Shown: piece after piece, positions 9,268 to 18,855 of the stretch | Numbering within the stretch: position 1 is the first letter of the stretch | Layout: every line of letters starts with the position of its first letter | DNA from: Lysinibacillus fusiformis | Lineage (GTDB): Bacteria; Bacillota; Bacilli; Bacillales_A; Planococcaceae | NCBI GenBank assembly: GCA_030027265.1 | Contig: JASENG010000004.1 | Coordinates: forward strand, 124,001-188,000 | Direction: 5' to 3' | DNA length: 64,000 nucleotides | Position numbers and translations under genes: made by a program | The notes under the pieces: model-generated | Databases searched by the model: none | Seen by the model: the letters and a program-made list of their open reading frames with translations, nothing else | What the model was told of the DNA's origin: nothing

Positions 9268-11307
9268 ATGAAAATTCGTGACTTGGCTGTTTTAGCTGCA
9301 GTTATTATGATTGTAGCAATGCTTATCATCCCTCTGCCGACATGGTTATTAAGCTTTTTAATTATTATAAATATTACATTGTCACTTTTAGTTCTATTAG
9401 TGGCGATGAATATGAAGGAAGCATTAGATTTCGCCATTTTCCCTTCAATCATATTGTTATTAACTTTATTCCGATTGGGGTTAAGTATATCTACCACTCG
9501 TGCAATCTTGGCGCAAGGTGATGCCGGGGATGTTGTTGAAACATTTGGTGAATTCGTAACTGGTGGGAATATCCTGGTCGGTTTAGTAATTTTCATGTTA
9601 TTAGTTATTATTAACTTTATCGTTATTACAAAGGGTTCGGAACGTGTCGCTGAGGTTGCAGCACGTTTTACATTAGATGCAATGCCAGGGAAACAAATGA
9701 GTATTGACGCAGATTTAAATGCGGGAATGATTTCTGAAAAAGAAGCGAGAGAACGACGGGAGAAAGTATCCAAAGAATCCGATTTCTATGGAGCTATGGA
9801 CGGGGCGACCAAATTCGTAAAAGGGGATGCCATTGCCTCAATCATCATGGTATTCATTAACTTGCTTTTCGGGATTATTATCGGGATGATTCAGCTAGGC
9901 TATTCAATGGCCGATGCTGCAACGCATTTCTCAACATTAACTGTCGGTGACGGATTAGTGGCTCAAATTCCTGCATTATTGATTTCAACTGCAACAGGGA
10001 TTGTGGTAACTCGAGCAGCATCGGAAGGTAATTTAGGAGAAGATATTGCCAATCAATTATTCGCCCAAACGAAATTGCTTTATATTGCTGGTGGAGCGAT
10101 TTTCCTATTAGGGCTGTTCACACCACTGCCTGAATGGATCACAATGCCGATTGCTGCAGTATTAATCGGTGGTGCTTACTTGATTAATAGTAGAGAAAAG
10201 AAGGTTGAAGATCCTGAAGAGCTATTAGAGATGGAAGAAGAAGTGGCAGCTGATACGATGAAAAGTCCCGAGAATGTTGTAAATCTGCTGAATGTAGATC
10301 CAATCGAATTTGAATTTGGCTATGGTTTGATTCCTTTAGTTGACGCCAGTCAGGGAGGGGATTTATTGGACCGAGTTGTCATGATCAGAAGGCAATTAGC
10401 CCTTGAATTGGGGGTTGTTATTCCTGTCGTCCGAATTCGGGATAATATTCAATTACAGCCAAATGAGTATCGAATCAAAGTAAAGGGTAATGAAATGGCG
10501 AGGGGAGAACTGCTTCTTGATCATTACTTATCCATGAGTCCTGGGGATGATGATTCCATAGAAGGAATTGATACGATTGAACCTTCCTTTGGTTTGCCTG
10601 CAAAATGGATCACAGAAAAAGTAAAAGAAGATGCGGAAATGCTTGGATATACAGTGGTTGATCCACCAAGTGTAGTTTCTACCCACTTAACCGAAATTAT
10701 CCGTGCCAATGCTCATGAATTGCTTGGACGTCAAGAAACGAAACAGCTTATCGATCACCTGAGAGAAAATTATCCAATTTTAGTAGAAGAATTAACGCCA
10801 ACACCATTATCCATTGGAGAAATTCAAAAGGTATTGGCAAAACTATTAAAAGAAAATGTTTCAATCCGCAATTTACCGATTATCTTCGAAACATTAGCAG
10901 ATTATGCGAAATTAACAAGTGATACGGACGTGCTTACTGAATATGTTCGCCAAGGCTTGGCAAGACAAATTACTTCTCAATACGTATCAGGCGGAGCAAG
11001 TTTAAAAGTAATTACGATTCCTGGAAAATTAGAGAAGCTCATTGCTGATAGCATCCAGCAAACAGATCATGGCAACTATTTAGCAATGGACCCTCAAGAG
11101 TCTCAAAATGTGTTAGAGGCTATTGCAAAGGAAGTAGAGAAATTATCCTTTATGGAACAATCTCCAATCATTCTATGTTCACCAGGAATACGAATGTATT
11201 TAAGACAATTAACAGAGCGTTATTTCTCACAAATTCCTATTTTGTCCTATAACGAATTAGATGCAAATGTTGAAATTCAAAGTGTTGGAGTGGTGAATGT
11301 AGAATGA
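9268..11307 (+). CDS. flhA: Flagellar export protein FlhA
   Basis: FlhA forms the nonameric ring below the export gate that docks chaperones and substrates and conducts protons. The 679-residue product has eight hydrophobic segments in residues 1-310 and the FHIPEP family block around residues 70-105 (RLGLSISTTRAILAQGDAGD). The large cytoplasmic domain runs from about 340, with PLSIGEIQKVLAKLL near 510. Its stop overlaps flhF by 4 nt (ATGA). Confidence 0.97.
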   Translation: MKIRDLAVLAAVIMIVAMLIIPLPTWLLSFLIIINITLSLLVLLVAMNMKEALDFAIFPSIILLLTLFRLGLSISTTRAILAQGDAGDVVETFGEFVTGGNILVGLVIFMLLVIINFIVITKGSERVAEVAARFTLDAMPGKQMSIDADLNAGMISEKEARERREKVSKESDFYGAMDGATKFVKGDAIASIIMVFINLLFGIIIGMIQLGYSMADAATHFSTLTVGDGLVAQIPALLISTATGIVVTRAASEGNLGEDIANQLFAQTKLLYIAGGAIFLLGLFTPLPEWITMPIAAVLIGGAYLINSREKKVEDPEELLEMEEEVAADTMKSPENVVNLLNVDPIEFEFGYGLIPLVDASQGGDLLDRVVMIRRQLALELGVVIPVVRIRDNIQLQPNEYRIKVKGNEMARGELLLDHYLSMSPGDDDSIEGIDTIEPSFGLPAKWITEKVKEDAEMLGYTVVDPPSVVSTHLTEIIRANAHELLGRQETKQLIDHLRENYPILVEELTPTPLSIGEIQKVLAKLLKENVSIRNLPIIFETLADYAKLTSDTDVLTEYVRQGLARQITSQYVSGGASLKVITIPGKLEKLIADSIQQTDHGNYLAMDPQESQNVLEAIAKEVEKLSFMEQSPIILCSPGIRMYLRQLTERYFSQIPILSYNELDANVEIQSVGVVNVE

Positions 11308-12446
11308 AAATGAAAAAATATACAGCACCTTCAATTTCAGAAGCGATGAAATTAGTTCGAGCAGAATTAGGTGAAGATGCGGTAATTATCAATTCAAAAG
11401 TTATTGTAACAAAAAAATTATTCGGTTTAATCAAACATAAAAATTTTGAAGTATTGGCTGGCGTGGACCAAGTGGAGACTAGACAAATGTCTCCACGTCT
11501 TCCCGACTTGCAAACAAACGCAAATCAATACCATGAAGTACCTGAACAGCTGAAATTACATATTGACGATTCATTATCGAATGAGTTGAAAAGTGAAATA
11601 GCAGACTTGAAGCTAATGATGAAATCGATGCAGAAGCATACAATTCAATCAGAATTGCCGGAGAATTTCTTGCCTTATTTTGACTTCCTGAAACGTCAAG
11701 AACTTAGTGAAGAGCTCATCACGGCAATACGTGATGAGCTTTTCGTGCATCAAAAACAGCAGGATGATCCTTTAAGCAAAATAGAGATGAAGAATATTAC
11801 GGAAAAAGTGCTTCGAAAACTGCTGGAAGATTTACCAATGGGCGGCCTTTCATATGAGAAGAAATATATAAATGTATTTGGGCCAACCGGTGTTGGCAAA
11901 ACAACAACAATCGCAAAAATGGCGGCGAGATCTGTATTGGAGAAAAAGAAGAAAATCGGTTTTATCACGACAGATACTTATCGAATAGCGGCCATTGAAC
12001 AGTTAAAAACATATGCCAATCTCCTGCAAGCACCCGTTGAAATTGTCTACAATGCCAATGATTATAAAAAAGCGATTGAAAATTTTGCACATCTAGATCT
12101 AGTATTCATCGATACAGCTGGACGTAATTATAAGGAAGCAAAATATGTAGATGATCTTAAAGAGATGATTAACTTCGATGAAGAAGTAGAATCGTATCTC
12201 GTATTAGCTTTAACTGCAAAAGAACAAGATATGGAATCAATAATTCAACAATTTAGTGAAATACCAATAGGTAAATATATCTTTACAAAAATAGATGAAA
12301 CAAATTCTATTGGCACGATGTATAATTTAATGATTAAATATAATAAAGGACTTGCTTACTATACGAATGGACAAGAAGTACCAGAAGATATTGAAGAAGC
12401 CAATCTAGAAGCAGTACTTGAATTGTTCTTTCAAGGAGAATTTTAA
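11304..12446 (+). CDS. flhF: Flagellar GTPase FlhF
   Basis: FlhF is an SRP-type GTPase that positions new flagella. The 380-residue protein has a basic N-terminal segment, a variable helical linker (residues 60-170) and a NG domain with Walker A GPTGVGKTTTIAK (about residue 195), the TTDTYRIAAIEQLKTYA SRP-GTPase motif and DTAGR (G3). A TKIDETNSIG motif supplies the guanine specificity. It overlaps flhA and abuts flhG, the pair that controls number and placement of flagella. Confidence 0.96.
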   Translation: MKMKKYTAPSISEAMKLVRAELGEDAVIINSKVIVTKKLFGLIKHKNFEVLAGVDQVETRQMSPRLPDLQTNANQYHEVPEQLKLHIDDSLSNELKSEIADLKLMMKSMQKHTIQSELPENFLPYFDFLKRQELSEELITAIRDELFVHQKQQDDPLSKIEMKNITEKVLRKLLEDLPMGGLSYEKKYINVFGPTGVGKTTTIAKMAARSVLEKKKKIGFITTDTYRIAAIEQLKTYANLLQAPVEIVYNANDYKKAIENFAHLDLVFIDTAGRNYKEAKYVDDLKEMINFDEEVESYLVLALTAKEQDMESIIQQFSEIPIGKYIFTKIDETNSIGTMYNLMIKYNKGLAYYTNGQEVPEDIEEANLEAVLELFFQGEF

Positions 12447-13318
12447 TGAGAGACCAAGCTGAAAACTTAAGAATGAAGATGCTGGAGAGTCAAGGTGTTT
12501 TAGGTAGATCCATTGCAATTGTTAGTGGAAAAGGTGGCGTAGGTAAAAGTAATTTTTCTACAAATTTCGCCATAAATCTTTCGAGATTAGGAAAGAAAGT
12601 TGTCGTTCTAGATATGGATATCGGTATGGGGAATGTTAATATACTAATAGGTAAAAATGCTCAATACAATTTAAAACACTATTTATTTGGTGAAGTATCA
12701 TTAGATGAAGTGATGTACGATGGTCCGCACAACTTAAAATATATTTCTGGCGGCTCAGGTATGTCATCTGTGATGGAATGGTCAAAAGATATGATCCAGG
12801 CATTACTCAATGCTTTTGAACAATTGCAAAAGACCTTTGACTATATTCTTTTTGATATGGGTGCGGGTGCAACAAATTGGTCGTTAAATTTAATAAGTTC
12901 TATTGACGAAATTATTGTCATTACAACGGAAGAACCAACTGCCATAACAGATGCCTATTCCATGATGAAATATATTCACGTCAAAGATCCGAATAAAACA
13001 ATTTACTTATTATGTAATAGAGCTTATTCAAAAGAGGAAGGTCAAGAAACCTTAAAACGTCTAGAAAATACCATGAAGCAATTTCTAAAAAAAGATGTCA
13101 TTCTTCTCGGTTCTTTACCCGAGGACCAAGTTGTACGAAAAGCGGTGCGTGAACAAGTACCATTTTCTATTGCCTATCCGGACAGTAATATTTCGAGGAC
13201 CTTACAACTAATGGTTCAACAATTTGTGGACCGCAATTTGGTAGAGGTGCATGGATATAATAAGAAAAGCGCATTTATATCGAAATTAAGAAGTATTTTT
13301 TCGAAAGGGAGTGATTAA
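12446..13318 (+). CDS. flhG: Flagellum number regulator FlhG (MinD-like ATPase)
   Basis: FlhG (YlxH) is a MinD/ParA-type ATPase that works with FlhF, stimulating its GTPase and acting on C-ring assembly. The 290-residue protein has a deviant Walker A (SGKGGVGKSNFSTNFA, about residues 28-43), the DMDIGMGN block, FDMGAG as Walker B region, and a basic C-terminal amphipathic tail that may bind membrane. An N-terminal extension (RDQAENLRMKMLE) resembles the FlhF-activating region of FlhG. ATG overlaps the flhF stop. Confidence 0.95.
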   Translation: MRDQAENLRMKMLESQGVLGRSIAIVSGKGGVGKSNFSTNFAINLSRLGKKVVVLDMDIGMGNVNILIGKNAQYNLKHYLFGEVSLDEVMYDGPHNLKYISGGSGMSSVMEWSKDMIQALLNAFEQLQKTFDYILFDMGAGATNWSLNLISSIDEIIVITTEEPTAITDAYSMMKYIHVKDPNKTIYLLCNRAYSKEEGQETLKRLENTMKQFLKKDVILLGSLPEDQVVRKAVREQVPFSIAYPDSNISRTLQLMVQQFVDRNLVEVHGYNKKSAFISKLRSIFSKGSD

Positions 13319-14473
13319 TTGGAATTCTCAAATAAAAGCAAGCTTTTAGTTGTGGATGACTCTGCTTTTATGAGAAAGCTAATTAGTGACTTTTTTATAG
13401 ATAATTCGAAAGTGGAAGTTGTCGGTACGGCTCGCAATGGAAAAGATGCGCTTAAAAAAATTCAAAGTCTGCAACCGGATGTTGTAACGATGGATGTTGA
13501 GATGCCAGAGCTAAATGGATTGGATGCACTAAAGGAAATTATGCGCGTATCTCCGGTTCCGGTGATCATGCTGTCCAGTACAACAATTCAAGGTGCAGAA
13601 AATGCCCTTATCGCAATGGAAAATGGCGCAGTTGATTTTGTGGCGAAGCCAAGTGGAACAATTTCCCTTGATTTGCACAAAATCAAGGAAGAATTAGTAC
13701 ATAAAGTGGAGCATGCAGCACATGTCTCAGTAACAAAGTTAAAAAAAGCAAATGTAGAGCAAATAACAACTCATTTGCACAAAACTGCCAGCTTTAAAGA
13801 AGATAGAGCTGTAACCAAACCGCCATCGAACCAAATGGCAAATATAGCAAATACTGAAGACGCTAAAAAGAATCGCTGGAATCAAAAAGCGAAAAAGATT
13901 GTATTAATCGGAACCTCAACAGGAGGTCCTCGAGCTTTACAAGAAGTCATTACAAAATTGCCAAGTACGATAAAAGCACCTATTTTAATCGTGCAGCATA
14001 TGCCTGCTGGTTTTACAAAATCTCTGGCAGAACGTTTGAATCAGCTAAGTCACATTAATGTGAAGGAAGCACAGCAGGGCGATATTCTCCAAAACGGAGT
14101 TGCTTATATTGCTCCAGGCGGCAGTCACTTAAAGGTGGAAAAAAGAGGGGGATCTTTCGAAATCGTTTTAGATCAAAATGAACCCCCTAGATCAGGGCAT
14201 CGTCCGAGTGTGGATGTTATGTTTGAAAGCGTAAGTAAAGTGAGTGATTTTGATAAAGTAGCGGTCATCATGACTGGCATGGGAACAGATGGCTCAAAAG
14301 GGCTTATTGAATTAAAGAAAAATGGAAATGTAATGGCGATTGCAGAATCAGAAAAAACCTGTATTGTTTATGGAATGCCAAAAGCAGCCGTAGAAACACA
14401 GCTTGTCAATGAGGTTGTAGATGTTGACAATATTGCAGAAGCGATTATGACATATTTGCCTACAGTTAAGTAA
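13319..14473 (+). CDS. cheB: Chemotaxis methylesterase CheB
   Basis: CheB removes methyl groups (or amidates) from chemoreceptors when phosphorylated. The 384-residue protein has a receiver domain (VVDDSAFMRKL; phospho-acceptor D59 in VTMDVEMPELNG), a Lys/Thr-rich linker (residues 130-185) and a C-terminal esterase domain. The catalytic Ser is in GTSTGGPRAL, His in VQHMPAGF and Asp in GMGTDG. The start is a TTG directly after the flhG stop, with AAAGGGAG spaced correctly. The distance to cheA (253 nt) is unusual, since these genes are normally contiguous. Confidence 0.96.
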   Translation: MEFSNKSKLLVVDDSAFMRKLISDFFIDNSKVEVVGTARNGKDALKKIQSLQPDVVTMDVEMPELNGLDALKEIMRVSPVPVIMLSSTTIQGAENALIAMENGAVDFVAKPSGTISLDLHKIKEELVHKVEHAAHVSVTKLKKANVEQITTHLHKTASFKEDRAVTKPPSNQMANIANTEDAKKNRWNQKAKKIVLIGTSTGGPRALQEVITKLPSTIKAPILIVQHMPAGFTKSLAERLNQLSHINVKEAQQGDILQNGVAYIAPGGSHLKVEKRGGSFEIVLDQNEPPRSGHRPSVDVMFESVSKVSDFDKVAVIMTGMGTDGSKGLIELKKNGNVMAIAESEKTCIVYGMPKAAVETQLVNEVVDVDNIAEAIMTYLPTVK

Positions 14474-14508
14474 GTTTAAGACTTCCTTTTCTGCATAAGT
14501 GCAACAAA

Positions 14509-14548
14509 GGGTAATCACCTAAAAGGCTTGGCGATTAGCCAAGTTTTT
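14509..14548 (+). terminator. Terminator-like hairpin after cheB
   Basis: CTTGGC (14527-14532) pairs with GCCAAG (14538-14543) around a GATTA loop and is followed by TTTTT. An alternative partner lies just upstream (GGTAATCACC, 14511-14520), which can pair imperfectly with GGCGATTAGCC. The 21 nt at 14521-14541 recur exactly at 41701-41721. Because cheA-cheW-cheC-cheD-sigD follow, termination here would be partial or the downstream genes need another promoter. Confidence 0.6.
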
Positions 14549-14588
14549 AAAAGTATAAGAAAGTATAAATTTTCAAGGTTGAATGTTT

Positions 14589-14702
14589 AGCGCAAGCCTC
14601 CTAGTCCCGAAAAGCGTTTCAACTCCTCCTACGAAGACAAAGAGCGTCTTCTAGTCGGAGTCTCCAACGCTTTTCGATGGCTGAGCGAGGGCGCTTGCGC
14701 TT
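14589..14702. repeat. Imperfect palindromic intergenic repeat (cheB-cheA)
   Basis: The left arm begins AGCGCAAGC and contains CGAAAAGCGTT and CCTCCTACGAAGAC. The right arm ends GCTTGCGCT and contains AACGCTTTTCG and GTCTTCTAGTCGGAG. The arms pair over roughly 50 nt each around AAAGAGC (14639-14645). The complement of the right arm (AGCC, CGAAAAGCGTTGGAG, CTCCGACTAGAAGAC) resembles the repeat at 23499-23533 (AGCCCCGACAAGCGTTGGAG), so they look like one family in opposite orientation. It has no coding capacity of its own and is MITE/REP-like by form only. Confidence 0.75.
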
Positions 14703-14726
14703 TTCTTATAAAAGGAGTGTTTTCTA

Positions 14727-16790
14727 ATGGAACTTAACCAATATTTAGAAATGTTCATAGAAGAAAGTAAAGAACATTTACAATCATGCAGCGACAATTT
14801 GTTAGAGCTTGAAAAAAATCCTAACGACTTAGCGATTGTAAACGAAATATTCCGATCAGCTCATACGTTAAAAGGTATGTCTGCAACAATGGGGTATGAA
14901 GATCTAGCTGATTTAACGCATAAAATGGAAAATGTGCTCGATGCCATTCGTAATGAAAAAATTCACGTAGATGCAGAAATATTAGATGTAGTCTTTGAAT
15001 CCGTGGACCATCTGGAAGAAATGGTCATGAATATCGCTGATGGCGGAGATGGGAAAAAAGATGTTTCTCAAACAGTTGCAAAATTAAAGCGCATTGAGTC
15101 TGGCGAGTCGATTCAACAAGAGTCAGCTCCTAGTGAAACGGCTGCTTCTGAAGCTGCCGCAACGACAACAGTTTTGGATAATGCGCTTCAATTAGAATAT
15201 GATGATTTTGAAAAAACAGTATTGCTTCAATCTACGGAGCAGGGCTTTAATGCTTTTGAAATCTCTGTAACTTTAAATGATGGTTGTTTACTTAAGGCAG
15301 CCCGTGTCTATATGGTCTTTGATATTCTGGAGAAGAACGGAGATGTAGTGAAATCTTCTCCAACTGTAGATAAGCTGGAAGAAGAACAATTCGACCAAGA
15401 TTTTAAAGTGGCTTTGATTTCACAAACGGATGCCGAGGAATTACGCAGTAAAATAATGAAAGTTTCTGAAGTTGATAATGTTGCGATTACACAAATCTCG
15501 AAGGATTTATTTGTTCAATCAGCGCTTGGCGAATCTGAAGCATCTGTTGAATCGGCAGTGGATGAAGGACCGATTGCTGCGCAAGTGGAAGTTAAGAAAG
15601 AAGAAACAAACCAAAAAACAGCTTCTGCAAAGCATGCTGCTAGTAAAACAATTCGCGTAAGTATCGAACGATTAGATATTTTAATGAACTTATTTGAAGA
15701 ATTGGTCATAGATAGAGGACGTCTTCAATCAATTGCAACAGAAGTGAATCATTCAGAGTTAAACGAAACGGTTGAACGTATGAGCCGTACAATGGGTGAC
15801 CTTCAAAATATTGTCTTGACAATGCGCATGATTCCAATTGAAACAGTATTCAATCGTTTCCCTAAGATGGTTCGTACCTTATCCCGTGATCTTAAGAAAA
15901 AGATCAACTTAGAAATTATAGGTGCAGAAACAGAGCTGGATCGTACTGTTATCGATGAAATCGGGGATCCGCTTGTTCACTTAATTCGTAATTCAGTAGA
16001 TCATGGTATCGAAAGTCCGGAAGTGCGACGTGCAAAAGGGAAACCGGAAGAAGGAAATGTCACACTTCGTGCATACCATAGTGGAAACTATGTGTTTATC
16101 GAAATCGAGGATGATGGAGCGGGCATTAATCGTGAACGCGTGCTGAAAAAGGCAATTTCTAAAGGAATTGTAACAAAAGAATCTGCACTTTCACTGTCAG
16201 ATAAACAAATCAATGAGTTGATTTTAGCATCCGGCTTCTCAACGGCTGAAGTTATTTCAGACATCTCAGGACGTGGAGTAGGACTTGACGTAGTAAAAAC
16301 TACAATTGAATCACTTGGAGGAAATATTTCCATTGAATCAATAGAAGGTGTTGGTTCCATCTTTTCAATCCAACTTCCATTAACATTATCGATTATCTCT
16401 GTTATGTTAGTTGAAATTGAACAAGAAATCTATGCTATACCTTTATCATCGATCATTGAAACATCCATTATTAAGAATAGCGATATTCTCAATGCACACA
16501 ATCAAAAAGTAATTGATTTCCGTGGTAAAGTAGTACCGCTTATCTTCTTGGACGAAATCTTCAATGTGCCTCGATCTGAGAACAATGCAGATGAATATCA
16601 CTCAGTTGTTATTGTCCGAAAGGGAGACAAGCTCGCTGGTTTAGTAGTAGATACATTTATCGGCCAGCAAGAAATCGTATTAAAATCATTAGGAAATTAC
16701 TTAACAAATATTTTTGCAATTTCTGGTGCTACGATTTTAGGAAACGGTAAAGTTGCTTTAATAGTGGATTGTAATGCATTAATGAAATAA
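14727..16790 (+). CDS. cheA: Chemotaxis histidine kinase CheA
   Basis: CheA autophosphorylates under receptor control and passes phosphate to CheY and CheB. The 687-residue protein shows P1 Hpt (phospho-His H46 in FRSAHTLKGMSATMGY), a P2 docking domain (about 170-275), and P3 dimerisation (about 310-365). P4 ATPase has the N box (HLIRNSVDHGIE) and G boxes (DDGAGI, GRGVGLD), and P5 CheW-like regulation lies at the C-terminus (about 550-687). AAAGGAG is 8 nt before the ATG. It is separated from cheB by a repeat-bearing gap and followed closely by cheW. Confidence 0.97.
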   Translation: MELNQYLEMFIEESKEHLQSCSDNLLELEKNPNDLAIVNEIFRSAHTLKGMSATMGYEDLADLTHKMENVLDAIRNEKIHVDAEILDVVFESVDHLEEMVMNIADGGDGKKDVSQTVAKLKRIESGESIQQESAPSETAASEAAATTTVLDNALQLEYDDFEKTVLLQSTEQGFNAFEISVTLNDGCLLKAARVYMVFDILEKNGDVVKSSPTVDKLEEEQFDQDFKVALISQTDAEELRSKIMKVSEVDNVAITQISKDLFVQSALGESEASVESAVDEGPIAAQVEVKKEETNQKTASAKHAASKTIRVSIERLDILMNLFEELVIDRGRLQSIATEVNHSELNETVERMSRTMGDLQNIVLTMRMIPIETVFNRFPKMVRTLSRDLKKKINLEIIGAETELDRTVIDEIGDPLVHLIRNSVDHGIESPEVRRAKGKPEEGNVTLRAYHSGNYVFIEIEDDGAGINRERVLKKAISKGIVTKESALSLSDKQINELILASGFSTAEVISDISGRGVGLDVVKTTIESLGGNISIESIEGVGSIFSIQLPLTLSIISVMLVEIEQEIYAIPLSSIIETSIIKNSDILNAHNQKVIDFRGKVVPLIFLDEIFNVPRSENNADEYHSVVIVRKGDKLAGLVVDTFIGQQEIVLKSLGNYLTNIFAISGATILGNGKVALIVDCNALMK

Positions 16791-16817
16791 TGAATTGAAA
16801 TGAAAGAGGTGTAGACA

Positions 16818-17255
16818 ATGACTGCTGTAGAACAAGAATATTTAAAAGTAATCGTTTTCCAACTTGCGGATAAAGAATATGCCATTCCTGTATCGAATGT
16901 ACAGGGTATTGAAAAATTAATGCATATTACGCGTGTTCCTAAAACGCCAGCCTTTGTTAAGGGTGTTATTAATTTGCGCGGAGTCGTAACACCACTTATC
17001 GATTTACGTGAACGTTTCGGTATACCTGTATCAAATAATGAAGAAACTACGAGAATTATCATTATCACTCTTGAAGAAATGGAAGTCGGCTTTATCGTTG
17101 ATTCAGCAAATGATGTGATTGATATCCCGGTAAATGCGATTGAGGCGCAACCAGAAGTAGTCGGTTCGAATGAAGAGGATTTTATCTCAGGTGTGGCAAA
17201 ATTAGAAAATCGATTATTGATTTTATTACATTTAGACAAAGTATTAAATCCATAG
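16818..17255 (+). CDS. cheW: Chemotaxis coupling protein CheW
   Basis: CheW links chemoreceptors to CheA in the polar signalling array. The 145-residue single-domain protein has the family pattern KVIVFQLADKEYAIPVSNVQ at the start, then GVINLRGVVTPLIDLRERFG, and ends with RLLILLHLDKVL. AAAGAGGTG precedes the ATG, and it lies directly between cheA and cheC. Confidence 0.97.
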   Translation: MTAVEQEYLKVIVFQLADKEYAIPVSNVQGIEKLMHITRVPKTPAFVKGVINLRGVVTPLIDLRERFGIPVSNNEETTRIIIITLEEMEVGFIVDSANDVIDIPVNAIEAQPEVVGSNEEDFISGVAKLENRLLILLHLDKVLNP

Positions 17256-17298
17256 TTAAAAGTGTTGGCCAAATTGTTGTAAAGTAGGGATCTAGCGA

Positions 17299-17934
17299 AT
17301 GATGAATGAAATTCAAAAAATTACATCATTGCATTTGGATATCCTAAAAGAGATTGGAAATATAGGTGCTGCCCATGCTGCGACAGCACTTTCCAGTTTA
17401 TTGAATAGGAAAATCGATATGCATGTCCCAAAGGTTGAAATGGTTTCATTTAATGACATGATGGAACTTGCCGGGGGAGCTGAAACTGTTGTTGTGGGTA
17501 TCTTCCTTCGCATCGAAGGAGATTCTGAAGGAAGCATGTTCTTTATTTTGCCAATCGAACAGGCAAATCGATTTATTCAAAGTTTAATCAATGATGACCA
17601 ATTTAGCTTTAATGATGGCCAGCCAACTGAGCTTGGCATATCAGCAATGCAGGAATTAGGGAATATTCTCTCTGGATCATATTTATCGGCATTATCCGAT
17701 TTTACAGGGATGAAATTATATCCAACCGTACCTGGATTGAGTGTCGATATGTTTGGAGCTATAATAAGTACTGGACTAATCGAGATTTCAGAGGTTAGTG
17801 ATCAAGTGATTGTGATTAATACATCCATTTTTGAAGACGGTTTTGATAATCGTAATGAAGTTCATGGGCATTTCTTCTTACTACCAGATCCTGATTCGTT
17901 CACTAGTATTTTTAAGGCTTTAGGAGTTTCTTAA
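17299..17934 (+). CDS. cheC: CheY-P phosphatase CheC
   Basis: CheC hydrolyses CheY-P and binds CheD in the Bacillus-type adaptation system. The 211-residue protein has both phosphatase signatures: EIGNIGAAHAATALSSLL near residue 17 and ELGNILSGSYLSAL near residue 125, each with the conserved E and N. It is very similar to B. subtilis CheC over its full length. ATGs at 17299 and 17302 are both possible. CheD follows after 2 nt. Confidence 0.96.
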   Translation: MMNEIQKITSLHLDILKEIGNIGAAHAATALSSLLNRKIDMHVPKVEMVSFNDMMELAGGAETVVVGIFLRIEGDSEGSMFFILPIEQANRFIQSLINDDQFSFNDGQPTELGISAMQELGNILSGSYLSALSDFTGMKLYPTVPGLSVDMFGAIISTGLIEISEVSDQVIVINTSIFEDGFDNRNEVHGHFFLLPDPDSFTSIFKALGVS

Positions 17935-17936
17935 AA

Positions 17937-18440
17937 ATGATTCAATCACGTACTAGCCAGGTTATAAAGGTTGGAATTGCACAAATGGATGTAGTCAAAA
18001 TGCCGGATACAATTCGTACATCAGGCTTAGGTTCCTGTGTAGGCGTTGTATTATATGATGAAACAAAAAATATAGCTGGATTGGTTCACATTATGCTGCC
18101 TGACTCTAGTTTAGCGAGAACAGAAACGATTAATGCAGCAAAATTTGCGAATACTGGAATAAAGGCACTCATTGAAAAACTGAAACAGGCGGGAGTTCAA
18201 CCATTTCGATTAAAAGCGAAAATTGCTGGCGGTGCACAAATGTTTAAATTTTCGACTGACAATGATTCAATGCGCATCGGACCACGTAATGTAGAAGCAG
18301 TGAAAAAGGAACTTTCCACAAACAACATACCGCTTATTGCTGAAGATACAGGCGGCGGTAGTGGCAGAACAATCGAATTTAACCCTGCCTCATGCCAACT
18401 GAGTATTCGAACAGTCAATCAGGGAGTGAATGAAATATAA
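17937..18440 (+). CDS. cheD: Chemoreceptor glutamine deamidase CheD
   Basis: CheD deamidates receptor glutamines and exchanges with CheC. The 167-residue protein carries the catalytic Cys (TSGLGSCVGVVLYDE) and the catalytic His (GLVHIMLPDS), then the family's IAGGAQMF block and NTxGGxxGR-like DTGGGSGRTIEF. The ATG is 2 nt after cheC, and its TAA overlaps the next ATG (TAATG). Confidence 0.96.
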   Translation: MIQSRTSQVIKVGIAQMDVVKMPDTIRTSGLGSCVGVVLYDETKNIAGLVHIMLPDSSLARTETINAAKFANTGIKALIEKLKQAGVQPFRLKAKIAGGAQMFKFSTDNDSMRIGPRNVEAVKKELSTNNIPLIAEDTGGGSGRTIEFNPASCQLSIRTVNQGVNEI

Positions 18441-18820
18441 TGTTTGGATCAATATTTTACAACTTTTGGGCGGCCATCATAGGATTTTCAATCTATTTTT
18501 TTAGTACACTCTCGAACTCTCAGATGCCATTAAACAGTTTAGCAGGATCATTTATCGCTGCAGCTGTGTCATTTGTTTTGATGTATGGGATTCGCCTATT
18601 TTTGGGGTATGTATTATATACACCCGATGAAGATCTATTTAGTAGTTTGAACAAAGAGAATGAACAATTAAGAGAGCAGTTTGCAAATCGAGGCAGTGGA
18701 GAAGCGGCATCAGAATCTGGTGGCATTACGTCTACAATGGAATTTACGGATGAAAGCTCCGAAGAAATTGCAAAAGTAATTCAAACAATGATGCGACAGG
18801 ATGAATCGATAAAAAGCTGA
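18440..18820 (+). CDS. Unrecognised membrane protein between cheD and sigD
   Basis: I do not recognise this 126-residue protein. It has two hydrophobic segments (about residues 8-24 and 33-56), then a short charged helix (NKENEQLREQFANR) and an acidic, Ser/Glu-rich tail ending in a helix (SEEIAKVIQTMMRQDE). It is probably a two-pass membrane protein with a cytoplasmic tail. It overlaps the cheD stop (TAATG) and is followed by a strong terminator, so it is the last gene of the che segment. B. subtilis has no gene here. A role in motility is inferred from position only. Confidence 0.75.
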   Translation: MFGSIFYNFWAAIIGFSIYFFSTLSNSQMPLNSLAGSFIAAAVSFVLMYGIRLFLGYVLYTPDEDLFSSLNKENEQLREQFANRGSGEAASESGGITSTMEFTDESSEEIAKVIQTMMRQDESIKS

Positions 18821-18855
18821 TTCTCTCCAAGCCTTCCTGAATACAGAAAAAGTTT

